Shown: positions 1 to 11,234, numbered from the stretch's first letter. The stretch: 64,000 nucleotides of DNA from Dastarcus helophoroides (GCA_028583605.1 CM053333.1:14550638-14614637), one strand, 5' to 3'. Numbers and translations are program-made. Notes: generated from the sequence alone by a model not told the origin.

Positions 1-488
1 AAAGAAAGCCTAGCTTCTGAGAGGCGGACTTGGCAATGACGCGCATATGATCGTCCCAAGAGAAATTGCTGCTCGCATTTACTCCTAGGATAGACAGAGT
101 AAATTCTATCGGGAGGATTTTACCGTCCATTAGAATGTTTGTTTCATTATCCCTTGATGTTTTCTTAGAGAAAACCGCGGCCTGAATTTTTGAAGCATTT
201 AAGTCGACCAGATTTTTCTTACCCCATTCCAAAATGATTTTGAGATCTCGATTAATTATCTGTATCTGCTGCTCCCTTAGTCGATCTAAAGCAGCGGATA
301 AAGGTTTGTCGGAGAAGAAAGATGACACCAGGCTACTATCATCTGTGTAGCTGTATGTGAAATTGGAAGCTGAAGCTAGGAGATCATTTATGTGTAACAG
401 AAACAAAGTAGGAAAGAGGACCGCCCCCTGAGGCACATCTGCATTAATCGCAAGAATGAGATGCCATCGACGACGACCTGCAGCTTTT
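1..488 (-). pseudogene. LINE-A copy 1, inverted RT segment (Jockey-type non-LTR retrotransposon)
   Basis: Read on the minus strand this encodes the second half of a LINE reverse transcriptase: LQVVVDGIS, the fingers/palm border, a catalytic box YTDDSSLVSSFFSDKPL (the usual Ala of YADD is Thr), then a run ending WDDHMRVIAKSASQKLGF. It aligns closely with LINE-A copy 2 at 26.9-27.4 kb, read on the opposite strand. Compared with that copy it has lost about 8 nt just before the (G)VPQG motif, which shifts the frame. The segment runs off the left window edge. At about 489 it abuts, head to tail, the downstream part of the same gene in plus orientation. That arrangement is typical of LINE copies with an inverted 5' part. 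Nonfunctional. The Jockey label rests on protein style; CR1-type is the alternative. Confidence 0.88.
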
Positions 489-770
489 TTGAATTCAATT
501 CAATGAAGAGCGATTCGCCTAATTGATGACGAGAGTTTGACCGATTCTCTCGAAACCCTAGAGCACATGCGGATGGTAGGTGATTTATCTATTTTCTACA
601 AGTACTTTCGTGAAAAATGCTTACAGCAACTAATAGAATTGATCCGCTTAAAGGCAGGTTTTTTAAGGCATACAAGAGAGTCGGAGGCAGCAACTTTCTG
701 TGCGGTCCAGCTTGACACAGTGAGGACTTCTGACTACGGAGGCTCTTTCTTCTATAGAACTTCCAAGCTA
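489..770 (+). pseudogene. LINE-A copy 1, C-terminal segment (sense part)
   Basis: In one plus frame this reads LNSIQ-stop-RAIRLIDDESLTDSLETLEHMRMVGDLSIFYKYF and continues to LDTVRTSDYGGSFFYRTSKL. That is the conserved C-terminal tail of Jockey-like LINE polymerases, after the thumb. An in-frame TGA replaces the Lys codon of the usual IQKRAIRL. The reading frame is cut at about 769 by LINE-B and resumes at about 3214 with FPKNYNLSLFKKAVHRHLSLFP. It joins the inverted RT segment at about 489. About 50 codons expected between the two parts are absent at the junction and may lie left of the window. Dead copy. Confidence 0.88.
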
Positions 771-1827
771 CACACACAGCCGGACACTTATTGACTTGGT
801 ATTCACTAATGGTATAAACATTCAGGCTAAAGTATTACATACACCAAAAATATCAGACCATTCAATGTTAGAAATCTCAGGAAATCAAAAAAGTAAGTGA
901 ACGTTTAAACCACGGGAAAATATTATAAGCACAATCTCGCACCGAAACATTACTAGAATGAACAAAAATTTATTCCAAGTAAAACTTGAAACAATGAATT
1001 GGAATGATCCCTCAAATAATAATGTAAATTCTATGCTGGACGTATTTTATGAAAATATCACTATCGCCTTGGATGAATTTGCACCTTTAAGAACATTTAC
1101 CGTAAATAATAGTAAAACTAAATGGTACGACACGGAAATAAAAGAGTTAGCTAAACATCGAGATCTATATTACCAGAAAGCAATTTTGATTAATTCCACC
1201 GACATTTGGAAAGAATACAGAAGATTAAGAAATAATGTGACCAAGCTTATAAGGGAGAAAAAGAAAAATTATTATACAAATTTAATTAATCAAAACAAAA
1301 ATGATAGCAAAAAGATGTGGAAAGTACTTAGAGAAATTATGGATGGTGCTCAAAAAACTTCTCCCGCAAAAATGGAATTTGATAATATTAATTTAACTAA
1401 CCCCCAAGACATTGCTGAAAATTATAACAAATTTATTGTAAATAGCATTGAGCTATTAGTACAATCAAACCCATCAACAAGAACAACTATCTCAAATGAA
1501 CCTACTGAGAGTACGTTTATCCTTAAATCATTTACGTACGAAGAAGTATCAAAGGCCATTAGGAACACAAAAAATTCATCGACTGATTTAGTCACCAAAT
1601 CTGTCATAGAAGTCGGCGGAGGGTTCATTGCAACCAAATTGACCGACATATACAATAAATCAATTTCTACTACCACTTTCCCAACACGTTGGAAAACATC
1701 ATTAATTTTCCCTAAACAAAAAGTACCAAATTCAGTACAACCCAGTAATTATAGACCTATTAGTACTATGCCATACCTCGAAAAAGTTTTTGAATCATTA
1801 ATATATACTCAACTTATTAATACATAA
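769..1827 (+). pseudogene. LINE-B ORF2 part 1: endonuclease end and RT N-terminal region
   Basis: One frame is open from the truncated start except for a TGA at 898-900; the longest ATG-initiated piece starts at 958 (MNKNLFQVKL). Before that ATG lies the C-terminal endonuclease motif SDHSML. After it come the spacer found between EN and RT (KWYDTEIKELAKHRDLYYQKA, EYRRLRNNVTKLIREKKKNYY) and the first RT blocks (FPTRWKTSLIFPKQK, NYRPISTMPYLEKVFE). The frame ends at TAA 1825-1827. The protein continues in another frame from about 1821 (YINSNNILIEQQSGFRE), so a single indel near 1815-1821 caused the break. Because of the 5' truncation and the stop, no active protein is expected. Confidence 0.85.
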
Positions 1828-2678
1828 ACTCCAATAATATTTTAATTGAACAGCAATCGGGTTTTCGTGAAAAACACTCCTGTGAATCTTCTCTGCAATT
1901 AGTAGTATCAAAATGGAAAAAATGCTTGGACAATAATAACTGTGTAGCCATTGCGACATTCCTCGACTTAAAACGTGCTTTCGAAACTATTGATAGATCG
2001 ACTCTTCTAGTAAAACTGGAAAATATGGGCTTTCATGATTCTACAGTACAATGGTTTAGTTCATATCTATTTGGCAGAAGTCAGAGAACAACGATCGATG
2101 GATTTTCCTCTAATCCTGTCGACAACATTTATGGAGTTCCACAAGGAACTATCCTGGGACCAATATTATTTTTAATGTATATTAATGACATGAATAATGT
2201 TATTAGTGATCCAAATACATTCCTAAACCTTTTTGCGGATGATACCCTTGTTACTGTGCTTGATGATAACATTGACAGTGCTATTGATAAAATGAACTTA
2301 GTGCTAGATTCAATAAGTCACTGGTTACAAACAAATAAATTGCTAATTAACACAAACAAATCCAAAGTAATGATAATGGGAAACTATGATGCATCTAATA
2401 TACGACCAATAATATTAAACCAAACAAATTTAGAATATGTCAATGAGATCAAATACTTAGGTATTATTATAGATTCATCCCTGAACTTTAAAAATCATGC
2501 TAAGACTACTATTGATAAACTTTCATCTAGAATTAAATATTTTTGGCGTATTTGTCAATCTTTGAATCTTCCTGCTAGAATTGACCTCTATAAGTCATGG
2601 ATTGCCCCTTTATTCATCTATTGCCCAACAATTACGCATTATTTCACTCAAGAACTTTTAAATAAACTACAACTATAG
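1821..2678 (+). pseudogene. LINE-B ORF2 part 2: reverse transcriptase palm and thumb
   Basis: This frame carries the core of the polymerase in order: QQSGFREKHSCESSLQLV, the first catalytic Asp region (ATFLDLKRAFETIDRS), GVPQGTILGPILFLMYIND, the FADD catalytic pair (LFADDTLVTVL, near 2229-2250), then NKSKVMIMG and the IKYLGIIID thumb motif. The catalytic Asp residues are all present in this stretch, so the palm itself looks intact. The frame closes at TAG 2676-2678 and the protein resumes one frame over (NYRALGIILRC). That is the second frameshift of this copy. Confidence 0.88.
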
Positions 2679-2679
2679 A

Positions 2680-3042
2680 GCATTAGGAATCATTTTGCGA
2701 TGCAATAATCATGTTAGTGCTGACTTCATGCTTGAATGTCTCCAGTTCTTGTCCGTAAAACAATATCTGTTCTATCTTAACATGTGCTTTATTTTTAAAA
2801 TAACTAAAAACCTTTTACCGAATTATTTAAAAATTTGTTTAATCAATGTTAGAGATATTCACAACCATAATACCCGCAACACAACAAATTTTTATATAAA
2901 CACAGTTAAAAAGCAAAATACCAAAAGATCACTATTTTTTGATGGTTTATGTGAATTCAACAACTTACCTGTTGCAATAAAAAATTCTAATTCCCTCTAT
3001 CAATTTAAGAGTCTTTTACGAAAAATTATCCCTAGAAAATAG
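2680..3042 (+). pseudogene. LINE-B ORF2 part 3: C-terminal tail
   Basis: After the frameshift near 2675 the frame reads RALGIILRCNNHVSADFMLECLQFLSVKQYLFYLNMCFIFK and ends at a natural stop after LLRKIIPRK. This matches the position and style of the short C-terminal domain that follows the thumb in CR1/Jockey-group polymerases (RNTTNFYI, FNNLPVAIKN). The 3' UTR that follows (3043-3197) is AT-rich, with a poly-T run and TATATA tracts, before the ACT repeats. Confidence 0.8.
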
Positions 3043-3213
3043 ATTCGGAATTTTATATATATATGTATTTTTTTTTTAATATGTTAGATTAATTTATTGT
3101 CATTTTGTCATAATGTGTATCTATTTATTATTAATATTATTATTGTTACCATTCTTTTATGAATCATTTGTAATTAATATGTATTTTATATATTCAAAAT
3201 AAACTACTACTAC

Positions 3214-3345
3214 TACTCGTGACCGAACGAAATCTTCCCCAAAAATTACAACCTGTCCTTGTTTAAGAAGGCAGTTCATCGCCATCTATCCTTGTTTCCA
3301 CATTCTACTCGCGGTGCTTTGAAGGCATAATAGGGTTATCCTTTG
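3214..3345 (+). pseudogene. LINE-A copy 1, 3' end resumed after LINE-B
   Basis: The frame FPKNYNLSLFKKAVHRHLSLFPHSTRGALKA and its stop, plus the first bases of the 3' UTR, match 28.6-28.74 kb of LINE-A copy 2. This shows that 1-770 and this piece were one LINE copy before LINE-B landed. Similarity fades after about 3345, so the original LINE-A 3' end lies about there. Confidence 0.85.
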
Positions 3346-4990
3346 CGAGTGGATTGAACATTAAAAAACAGGATAGTTTCAAGGACAGATTCGGCGACTT
3401 AGAAAGGGTTGTCTGAGTTAAAGCAGACCAATTGCCAAGGAAAAAGTGCCAAGAAGTCTCTTAATTTTTTTCAGTTTGCGGAGTCAAAGTGCCAAACCCT
3501 ATGAGGCTGTGTAAAACTTAGACTGTCGTGATTAAGGTAGACATTTTGAAGAAAAAACTCAAAAGAAGAGCGAATAAAAATTGGAAGTGAAAATTTGGGA
3601 TTTTGGAAATTTTCCCAAATAAAACTTGAAACTTGTCAAAAAAATGGTCAATATTTTGAGTTTAAACTCAAGAGATTAAAGTTGAAATTTCAAAAAATAA
3701 GTATGTATTTTTGGATAATATAGATAAGTATAATGAATTTAAAAAATATTTAATAAATGAAAATTGCTAATTGAAAGTCGAGCTTTAAGAAAAAAATCAA
3801 AATTTTGCCACTTTTGGCAAATGTTGATAAATTTTAAATGAAAGAAGAAACTTAAAACAATAAAATGCATAATGGGGCGAACTAAAATTTTATTATTTAA
3901 AAAAAATTTTAAGCTCTTAATGAATAACACTGACTAAATGTTCATGGTTCTGACCTTAAAAATGATGGTTTCTTAATATTTCTGTTTATTTGCAACGATG
4001 ATGCTTCATATGAACAAAATAATTTGCGCGGTGGAATTTTTTTCAAAAACCTGAGAATTTATATTTTGGAAAATAAATAAAATTAAAAGAATATGTGTTA
4101 TATGTACGTATACGTTTTACCTTCATTTATTCTTTAAATTTTAAATTAAAAAAATAATTAAATATTCATTTTTTTTCGAAATATTCATTCTAATTAAACC
4201 AAAATATAAGATCTTTCAAAATAAATATATCTACAATTTTTGGAAATAGTATTTAATTTTAGTTTTAAAAAATTAAATTATTATTTACATTAATTAATTA
4301 CCATATTCATTTTAATTTGAAAAGGTTTTTATGAGATACATTTTGGAAAATCTTAGTTATGATTATGGCAAAAATAATTTTGTGACATTCAAAAAAATTA
4401 TAGTTTTTTTTAAAACATACCTATACAGGATAGGTATTAAATTTTAAACATTTTTTTAAATTAGTTAATTACCAAAAATTATTTTGTGGGGGAAATGTTT
4501 TTAAAAATCATTTTAAATTAGTTATCCAAAATTTAGGGAATTATCGTTTTAGATAAGAATAGAATATTGATCTTCTCATTTAAAATATATTTCTGATAGG
4601 TTTATTTATTTCGTATGTTCTTAAATTGTCTAAAATTCTTACTGATAAGTAACACAAAAAATCTTTTCACATTTAAAATATCGCAGGCTGGAAATATTTT
4701 GAAAGAAAATAAAAAAAATTTAGTTGAAATTCAGAATTGTGGAAAAGTTAAATTTTCAAAAATAGTTATAATTTTGGGAGAATATTTTCAATATTTTAAT
4801 TAAAACGATGTCTGTCTTACGCTTTTGGGGTTTAAGCAAGTGTAGTGTGCAATGATAACAGAATAATGAGAGTAATACGCCAGTAAATAAATTAATGTTT
4901 AACTAATTTTATAATTCATTAGTTAAAAATTATTATATAAGAAAATTTGTTTCCATCGTATTATATTTCTTGTGTAGCTAATTGTTTCCA
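3346..4990. other. AT-rich non-coding stretch
   Basis: No gene seen. About 3360-3530 is moderately complex and unrecognised. From 3540 the sequence is A/T-rich filler with recurring AAAATTT, TTGAAA and TTTTAAA words. ORFs here (for example 4615-4803) are short and compositionally random. Confidence 0.6.
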
Positions 4991-6840
4991 CTACTGTTAG
5001 TGTCACATAGGGAAAAAGGGGCAAATATCAGTCAGATAAGGGTATTTCGAGGTGCAGGAGAAGCGTCGAAATAAACGATTATTGTAAGTAATTAGGGGTG
5101 GGGTCGAGATGATCTTTGGGAACGGCATTCGAAAGTCCTTTATCATGTGTTGTAGTAGTATTTCAACTTTCCGCCTCGGTTATGAATAATAAATACTGAT
5201 ATAGAGCGTAATCTGCGTCTGAGCGCCTTTAGCGAAATGCATATTCTACGGTTCTACCGGGGAGCAGCTACTTATCAGGTCGCTTCTAAATTAAAGATAA
5301 AAAATATACTGTCACGTCCATTCTAAGTTGGCTTATTCAATTTCCATCTCCTAACTCTGCTTCGTGGCACGGTGTCGAGAGAGAGATATGTGATGGAGTA
5401 ACCAAATCCTTGATCGCGTCCTTTAACTTCTCGCTCCTGATCCGATTAACTCCGTCGCCACGACGCAATCTCGGTAATGATAAAAATGCCAATAAAAATT
5501 AGGGATAATAGTGCGGAGTACCGCGTTTTCATCTCCTCATCTTCCCCGATAACTGCCAAAGAGCCAGAGAGACGAAATTACCGAGAAATAATCGATTAGA
5601 GAAACAATTCTCCATTTGAATTTAAAATCATTTAATTATTGACTTTAGATGAAGCTTTTTACTTTTACGGAAGCTTATCCAATGGGAAAGTGGAAACTTG
5701 CGTTTTCCTTCAAATCCATTTACTACCGTCGCAGACGCTGATATCGGCGAGCATTTATTCGGCGACATATGTGCACGAGACTAGCACGCTCCATTCAATC
5801 TGTTAAAAGCCGCGTGAAAATCTTGAGAGGTGCAAATTAATCTCCGACATCGGAACAAAAATATATACCAACGTTCAAACATGACTGGTTTCATGTAAAT
5901 TAAGAGGTGAATTCCTTAGACTGGAATCGCAATCCCATTTGCCCTCCCCATTAACGTAATCCTTGTGCATCCTTTTTCATCATTTTTATATATACAAGAG
6001 AACTTCGAGGTGATTCCGAAATATTCATGTATTTCTTTGTTTTATTTGTTTAGTCGATGATTAATAAGATCGTCTTTTGAAGAGAAAGGTTTACTTTGTC
6101 AAATAAAAACAAAACAAGTTTTCCGAACTTTCCAATTTTCGTAACGTAAGGGAGTTAACAGTTAATATATTGAAAGCGCAAAAATAGCACTGTGAATGGT
6201 GGATGCGCCAGGATAATATATTATCCCCGATATCATTCCGAAATCAGCGGTATCAAAACTGGTAGATGGTGGAGGCGTCGCTATTGTGAATGTAAATGGA
6301 GCTTTTCGTCAATGAAACAACCAAAATAAAATTGACGCTTTCTCTCGGGTGATCGATTTTAAAAGAAAAAAACCATTAGGTCTTCGTGGTTATTTTTTAT
6401 TAAACATGCATAAATAATCTCTAATTTACGACTTAGAGGAAGTTTGTTGGAGGTGTTTTTCTCGTCCGCGCAGTGTAACGTCTCAGCTGTTCACCAGGGA
6501 CAAGGAAACTTTAAGCCAGGCTTACTACTTACGTCCTAGCTTCACACTTGATCATATTTATGCGATGTCCGGATTATCGGTAGCTGACTACCTCTCAGAC
6601 TTCCAAGACGCCTTATATCGATTTATGAGACAACAGTCCTTCTCTAATTCCCCATTTAGCTACAGCTAATTAACTTATTAGTGGCAGGCGAGATTTAAAC
6701 ACCTATTGGGCCAATCTTTTGCTCAAATGCAATTTAAGAAATAACCCTCCAGTCAGATAATCAATAAATTGACTGTAGTAAAACATTGGATTCTGTATTT
6801 GAACTAGTTACTACTTCATTTGATAATGAAAGTGTTTAAA
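4991..6840. other. More complex, apparently single-copy island, no gene recognised
   Basis: Base composition is visibly richer in G+C than the flanks and no element termini or coding frames stand out. The 12-mer GGTGGATGCGCC occurs at about 6198-6209 and a variant lies near 6268. Such islands could be host unique sequence, including regulatory DNA, but there is no direct evidence of function. Confidence 0.45.
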
Positions 6841-7418
6841 AAAAAAAAAGTTTAACTATAAATTCAAAATTAATTTTGACTCGAAAAGCTCATTATCGAA
6901 ATTTTGACTTAAAAAACTTATCTATATCTGCAGATGTCGAATCAACGGACGGTTGTATTTCTAAACTCATAAAAATCGATCAATTTTGTTGATTATTTTT
7001 TAATGTTTATTATACTGAATTTATTATATCAAATTTTGAAATCGAAAGTTATTCCATTTAGAGATATCTTTCTTTACTATTTTTTATTTTATATGATAAT
7101 TAATAACGATTGAGATCTTGCACTTGGTATCTTTATAACTAAATATTTAAAATTTCTTAATACTTCACTGTAATAAGAATCGCTGAAGTAAAAAATTTCA
7201 AGTTTAAACTTGAACTTTTCAGACAAAATTTGAAGGTTTCTTTAAATCAAAAAAAAATTTTGTCTAAAATATTTTAAGTTAAAACTCAGTTTTGAAAAGA
7301 ATGTTTAAATCTGAGAAAACCCTCCAAATATTTAAAGTCTTCAAAACTGATTTTTTCCTTATTTCTTATAAAACCAAGAAGTATTTTATTCCAACAACGT
7401 ACGTAAATAAGGTCAATA
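6841..7418. other. AT-rich filler
   Basis: Low-complexity A/T sequence with AAATTTTGA-type words. No gene seen. Confidence 0.6.
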
Positions 7419-7420
7419 TA

Positions 7421-8301
7421 CGAGGGTAAATCAAATATGAAATGGAATTTCTATCATGAGGACGTCGGAAGTGTGCGCATCCTCTTAGACATATTAGGTG
7501 GGGATATCACGTGACTTTCTGCGCTCAAGAGAATTCAGTTCTCGCCGTTCGTCAATTGTAAATACAATGAGTGAGCAAGAGATTCATCTGCACTTTTCGC
7601 CGTGCATTATTATTAAATTTCTTACCGTTGAAGGTGTAAAGCTTTCCAAAATTATTCATAGATGGAAACCAGAGTTTGAGGACACTTTTTTGAAGAAAAC
7701 TCAAGTGTATGAATGGCACAAAAAATATTTGGAAGGACTAACTCAAGTTGAAAATGAATTCCATGCCCGTCATTCTCGGACCAGTGTGAACTGCGAACAA
7801 GATAAATGCTGTTGTGCACGACGATTTTCTGCATGAACATCGTAGGGTTAATGCTGCCTACTACTGCCAGCTATTGGATGAACCAAAATGTGCATATCGG
7901 CGAAGGAGGCGCGAATTTTTGGTCAGAAATGTAATGTTGCTTCACGACAATGCCCGCCTCCACTCAGCCAATCTGACACATCAAAAATTAGAGGAAATGC
8001 ATTGGGCAACATTAGAACACCCTTCTTATAGTCCCGACTTATCACCATGAGATTATCATGTTTCGACCACTGAAAGAAGCTCTAGGAGGTGAGCGATTCC
8101 ATGATAATGCTGCTGTTGAGAAATTTGTGCGCAATTGGCTGCAAACACGCCTCCATTCTATGATGATGGCATTGAAAAATAATTTCCAATCCATTGGATA
8201 AAATAATAATAAAATCGGGATATTATGTAGAAAAATAATTAATAACTTTCATATATGTGTCTTACACCAATAAATTCCGGTTCATATTTGATTTACCCTC
8301 G
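7421..8301 (+). mobile_element. mariner copy M1 (D,D34D family), internally deleted
   Basis: The element starts CGAGGGTAAATCAAATATGA and ends with the inverse (TCATATTTGATTTACCCTCG), giving terminal inverted repeats of about 30 bp. Both ends are flanked by TA (7419-7420 and 8302-8303), the standard mariner target duplication. Total length is 881 bp against about 1.3 kb for a full mariner, because the middle of the transposase gene is missing. Two related copies lie at 11.2-12.1 kb (M2) and 41.0-41.8 kb (M3). Confidence 0.92.
7567..8238 (+). pseudogene. mariner transposase remnant (M1)
   Basis: The start is the ATG of MSEQEIHLHF, shared by all three copies. Residues 1-80 are the helix-turn-helix DNA-binding region (IKFLTVEGVKLSKIIHR, VYEWHKKYLEG). 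After a DKINA-type motif the sequence jumps to VVHDDFLHEHRR, so roughly 90 residues including the first catalytic Asp are gone. The second catalytic Asp is kept (LLHDNARLHSAN). The third lies 34 residues later in SPDLSP-stop-DYH, where a TGC codon has become TGA (8048-8050). A 2-nt loss just after this shifts the frame, and C-terminal matches continue to VEK-stop at 8236-8238. It cannot be catalytic; the intact TIRs could still be mobilised in trans. Confidence 0.9.
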
Positions 8302-8303
8302 TA

Positions 8304-8694
8304 AGTCAAATTTAAAGTTGCCGAAACGATATAAACTATTAAGAGTTACACATAAAACAGCAAGAATTTGTTCTTAAAATATACACTACCAGGTCTTACG
8401 GGACTCGCAACAGCTACAATGAATCTAATTATTTAAATAATATCAATTTTAGTCATTTTAAAAAAATAAAATTTACAATTTTATAAGCTGTTATGGGAAT
8501 GCATGTAAAAAAAAAGAATAAGAGAAAATAGTGGTACAATAACCTTTTTTTGTTCTTATTTTTCCAATTAGACAATAGAACAACCTCTCATAAAATCTCC
8601 AAAGTCTAAAAGCAACCATTTTTACAAGTGATATTGCTGATTAACTGGAGAATTCAGTGAAGTATCTTTTGAACCATCATTGCTAACTTGCGTA
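8304..8694. other. AT-rich, no recognisable feature
   Basis: Between mariner M1 and the PLE-2 terminal unit. Nothing recognised on either strand. Confidence 0.5.
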
Positions 8695-8697
8695 ATA

Positions 8698-8868
8698 AAT
8701 TTTGGTGGAAAGGATTGGTCCTTGGTTATCTTCAAAAATTAATTACAAAGTATCTCTCTGAAGATGATAGCTTGGCTATCGAAACGCGTTAGAGCAACCC
8801 TTGTTGTGTTTTTTAATTTTTTTTGTTTCAGAGGACAAGATTTATATTTCAATTTTTGCGTCATAAAT
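8698..8868 (+). repeat. Solo PLE-2 terminal unit (pLTR) with short inverted left arm
   Basis: The left 40 bp (TTGGTGGAAAGGATTGGTCC and onward) are the inverse of the far end of the PLE-2 terminal unit. The rest is the sense unit: hammerhead-like core, GAGCAACCCTTGTTGTG, a T-run, then TTTCAGAGGACAAG and ATTTCAATTTTTG. The same unit ends the PLE-2 element at 35.9-36.05 kb on the minus strand and recurs at 13.4 and 48.5 kb. Penelope-like elements are known to carry such pseudo-LTRs, often partly inverted. Confidence 0.8.
8754..8794 (+). ncRNA. Hammerhead ribozyme-like motif (PLE-2 type), core apparently intact
   Basis: In type I order: CUCU (helix I, 5' strand), CUGAAGA (8758-8764, fits CUGANGA), a bulged U, stem II GAUAGC-UUG-GCUAUC (8766-8780, six perfect pairs), GAA, then the self-complementary ACGCGU (minimal helix III), U as the cleavage-site base, and AGAG pairing with CUCU. 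Stem II differs from the 13.5-kb copy at two base pairs by compensatory changes. PLE terminal repeats are known to encode HHRs with very short helix III. Cleavage after GUU is allowed but not optimal. Confidence 0.75.
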
Positions 8869-10340
8869 TTTGTATAAGAGATAATTCACCCTAGAAATGG
8901 TCTTTTTTTGTGTAGCGTACTTATATTTACTCAATACTCAATAAGACAATAAAATTAATTTTGTTTTTATTACCACAGTTTCGTTAAGCTGTTTATTTTT
9001 AATGATTGACAGATACATCAATAAATTTAGACACAACATACTTTTACATATGTTTTGCCATAAAAACATTTAATAAATATTTATTTTATCAAATTAAATC
9101 CGTTTTAATTATATCGAACCTTGATATGCTCTTTCTTGAGCGAAGCGAACTGCAAATTTCAAATCCTTGTTGGTGTCTCCAGGCCTCCATTTGTTCAACT
9201 TTTTTACCAGTTTCTTGAGATGATTTTTAGGAATTTAAAAGAAGACATGAGCGCGATATTCTACAACAACTTCTAAGTTTTTGAAGGTTTAACCTTTATC
9301 ATGGTGAGAAAAACACGAATACTCAATAGTATTGGGTGAATATTGGGTGGTTGTTTAATTCAGGTGAAGTTAATTTGTCCAACTTTCAACCACGTCTCAA
9401 TTTCTTAAGATATTTTTCAGTAGTTAAGGGCACATATTTTATAAAATTGCACTTTTGATTCATTAAGCTTAGACCAATGTTTCATATTATGCACGACCAA
9501 AAAACCGCTTTGAAATTTTAACGCAGTACCAAAGCAGTGTCCTAGTGATAGTTTAATCAATAAACTATATGTAGAGTCAAAAGTTGTCTAATATAAGCAA
9601 CCAACCCTATAATTAATGAATAAAGAACAATAACTGTACCAAAGAATAAAATAATAAAATGGTGGATGCGCCGAAGCTGACGGCAATATTTTAAATATAT
9701 ATTAAATATAATTTTACTCTTAAATATTAAACACGAACACATAAACTAGTTCCATATGAAACACGAAGCATTTCGAAGTTTTAAAAAATTCAAAAAATAA
9801 ATGTTTGCTTAGTTAAAACCAAAGAAAATTTATGATGAATAATGGATTTATTTAGGTGGATTGGTCGACTTGGTCTTAATTTAGTTGCATTAGACGCAAT
9901 ATTTTAGGTGTGTAAATCAAATTATATTAAAATTGTTTCCCTTTGAAATAGTTTCAATATATGTATAATTTGATTTACAAATCTTTTATTAAAATTGTTT
10001 TTTTTTTGTAAAATCATTTCCAATAATTTAGCGATTTAAAATCAAATGATGAGAAGGTATATCATATATAACCATGACTAAAATTGTAAAGAACTACTGT
10101 AACTTTTAAATGGGGCTCTTCACATGCAAGTAGTTTAACGCATAGTAAAAAAAGGCAAAAATAACTAAAATATTTGATTCAGGAGCAAAATATTTTTACT
10201 AGTTTTGTATTAATGGAGTCTTCAAGAGGGTAATAATAATTATTCTTCAAGCTACAGGTGAGGTTAATGTTTTAATGTTGTTTTTATTACTACAAAATCC
10301 TTACAAATATCTTTTGATATACTTTTTCCGGGATTAAACT
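8869..10340. other. Unassigned AT-rich stretch
   Basis: No gene recognised. A second GGTGGATGCGCC lies at 9661-9672. The part near 9120-9480 is more complex and could be an old element, but I found no motif to prove it. Confidence 0.45.
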
Positions 10341-10601
10341 ATGCTAAGGAACTTCTATAAGTGTCGCTATTGTGGGGTGTAGAGGCAGAATGTCAATCAT
10401 ATTAGAGGCGAAACTCTTCCAAACTAAAAATGGCACAAAAATGGGTCGCGAAGGAATCCAGTCAATAGAGAGGTACAACAAAACTATATGCCAACCATAA
10501 TCAGAGGCGAAATTTACCCGCAGATTGTCTGGAATGAAAAAATTAAAATTCAAGGCAGAAAAAGATCTAACTCTGTATGCCAACCAATAGCTTCGACTAG
10601 T

Positions 10602-10739
<138 letters not shown>

Positions 10740-11230
10740 CTTACCAAAAATGCAGGAGCGTTGACAAGAAACCCTCGAAAATATTAAAATAAAAATTTTC
10801 CTGAACTTTAGAGTTTAAAATCCAAATTTGTAACAAAAGTGAAAATAAGAATCATGAAAGGAAAGTTGTTATTTAAAAACAAAACAAAAAATTTGTAACT
10901 GTTCAAACTGAAAATTGTGAAAGTGAAATTTTCGGAATTAAGATCGAAATTGCAAAATAAAATGAAAATCCCCAAGTCAAAATTAAGAATTTTGAGTAAT
11001 AATTTTAAGAAAAGAGGTAAATATTGAGTTTGGCATTTAAAATAAAAAGAAAATTTGATAAAAACAATAATAAAAATTGTCTCGAAGTCTCAATATAAAA
11101 AGACGACATTTAGGATTAAAATTTGAAAATAAATGAACATGTCTATGTCTAGAACCGTGTCAATATTAAGAAGTGTTTACTAGAAATGTTGAGAAAAAAT
11201 TAAATTTTAGGTTACAGGGATTTGGTTTTA
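10740..11230. other. A-rich filler
   Basis: Strand-polarised A-rich low-complexity sequence with AAAATTG/TTTTGA words. No gene seen. Confidence 0.6.
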
Positions 11231-11234
11231 AAAA

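Larger units (their letters stand above)
769..3213 (+). mobile_element. LINE-B, 5'-truncated non-LTR retrotransposon nested in LINE-A copy 1
   Basis: The element begins inside the end of an apurinic-like endonuclease domain (RTLIDLVFTN, then SDHSML), runs through a complete RT region and ends after an AT-rich 3' UTR with AATAAA followed by about five ACT/CTA triplets (about 3198-3213). LINE-A coding sequence stops at its left edge and restarts at its right edge, so LINE-B is the younger insertion. Compared with LINE-A copy 2, about 4 bp of target seem to be lost and no clear target duplication is visible. The simple triplet 3' tail and APE-type endonuclease point to the CR1/L2/Jockey group of clades. 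I cannot assign the clade without a tree. Confidence 0.85.

Noticed and set aside
9120..9480. Possible antisense transposase coding sequence
   Set aside because: Translated all frames mentally; no catalytic or HTH motif recognisable.
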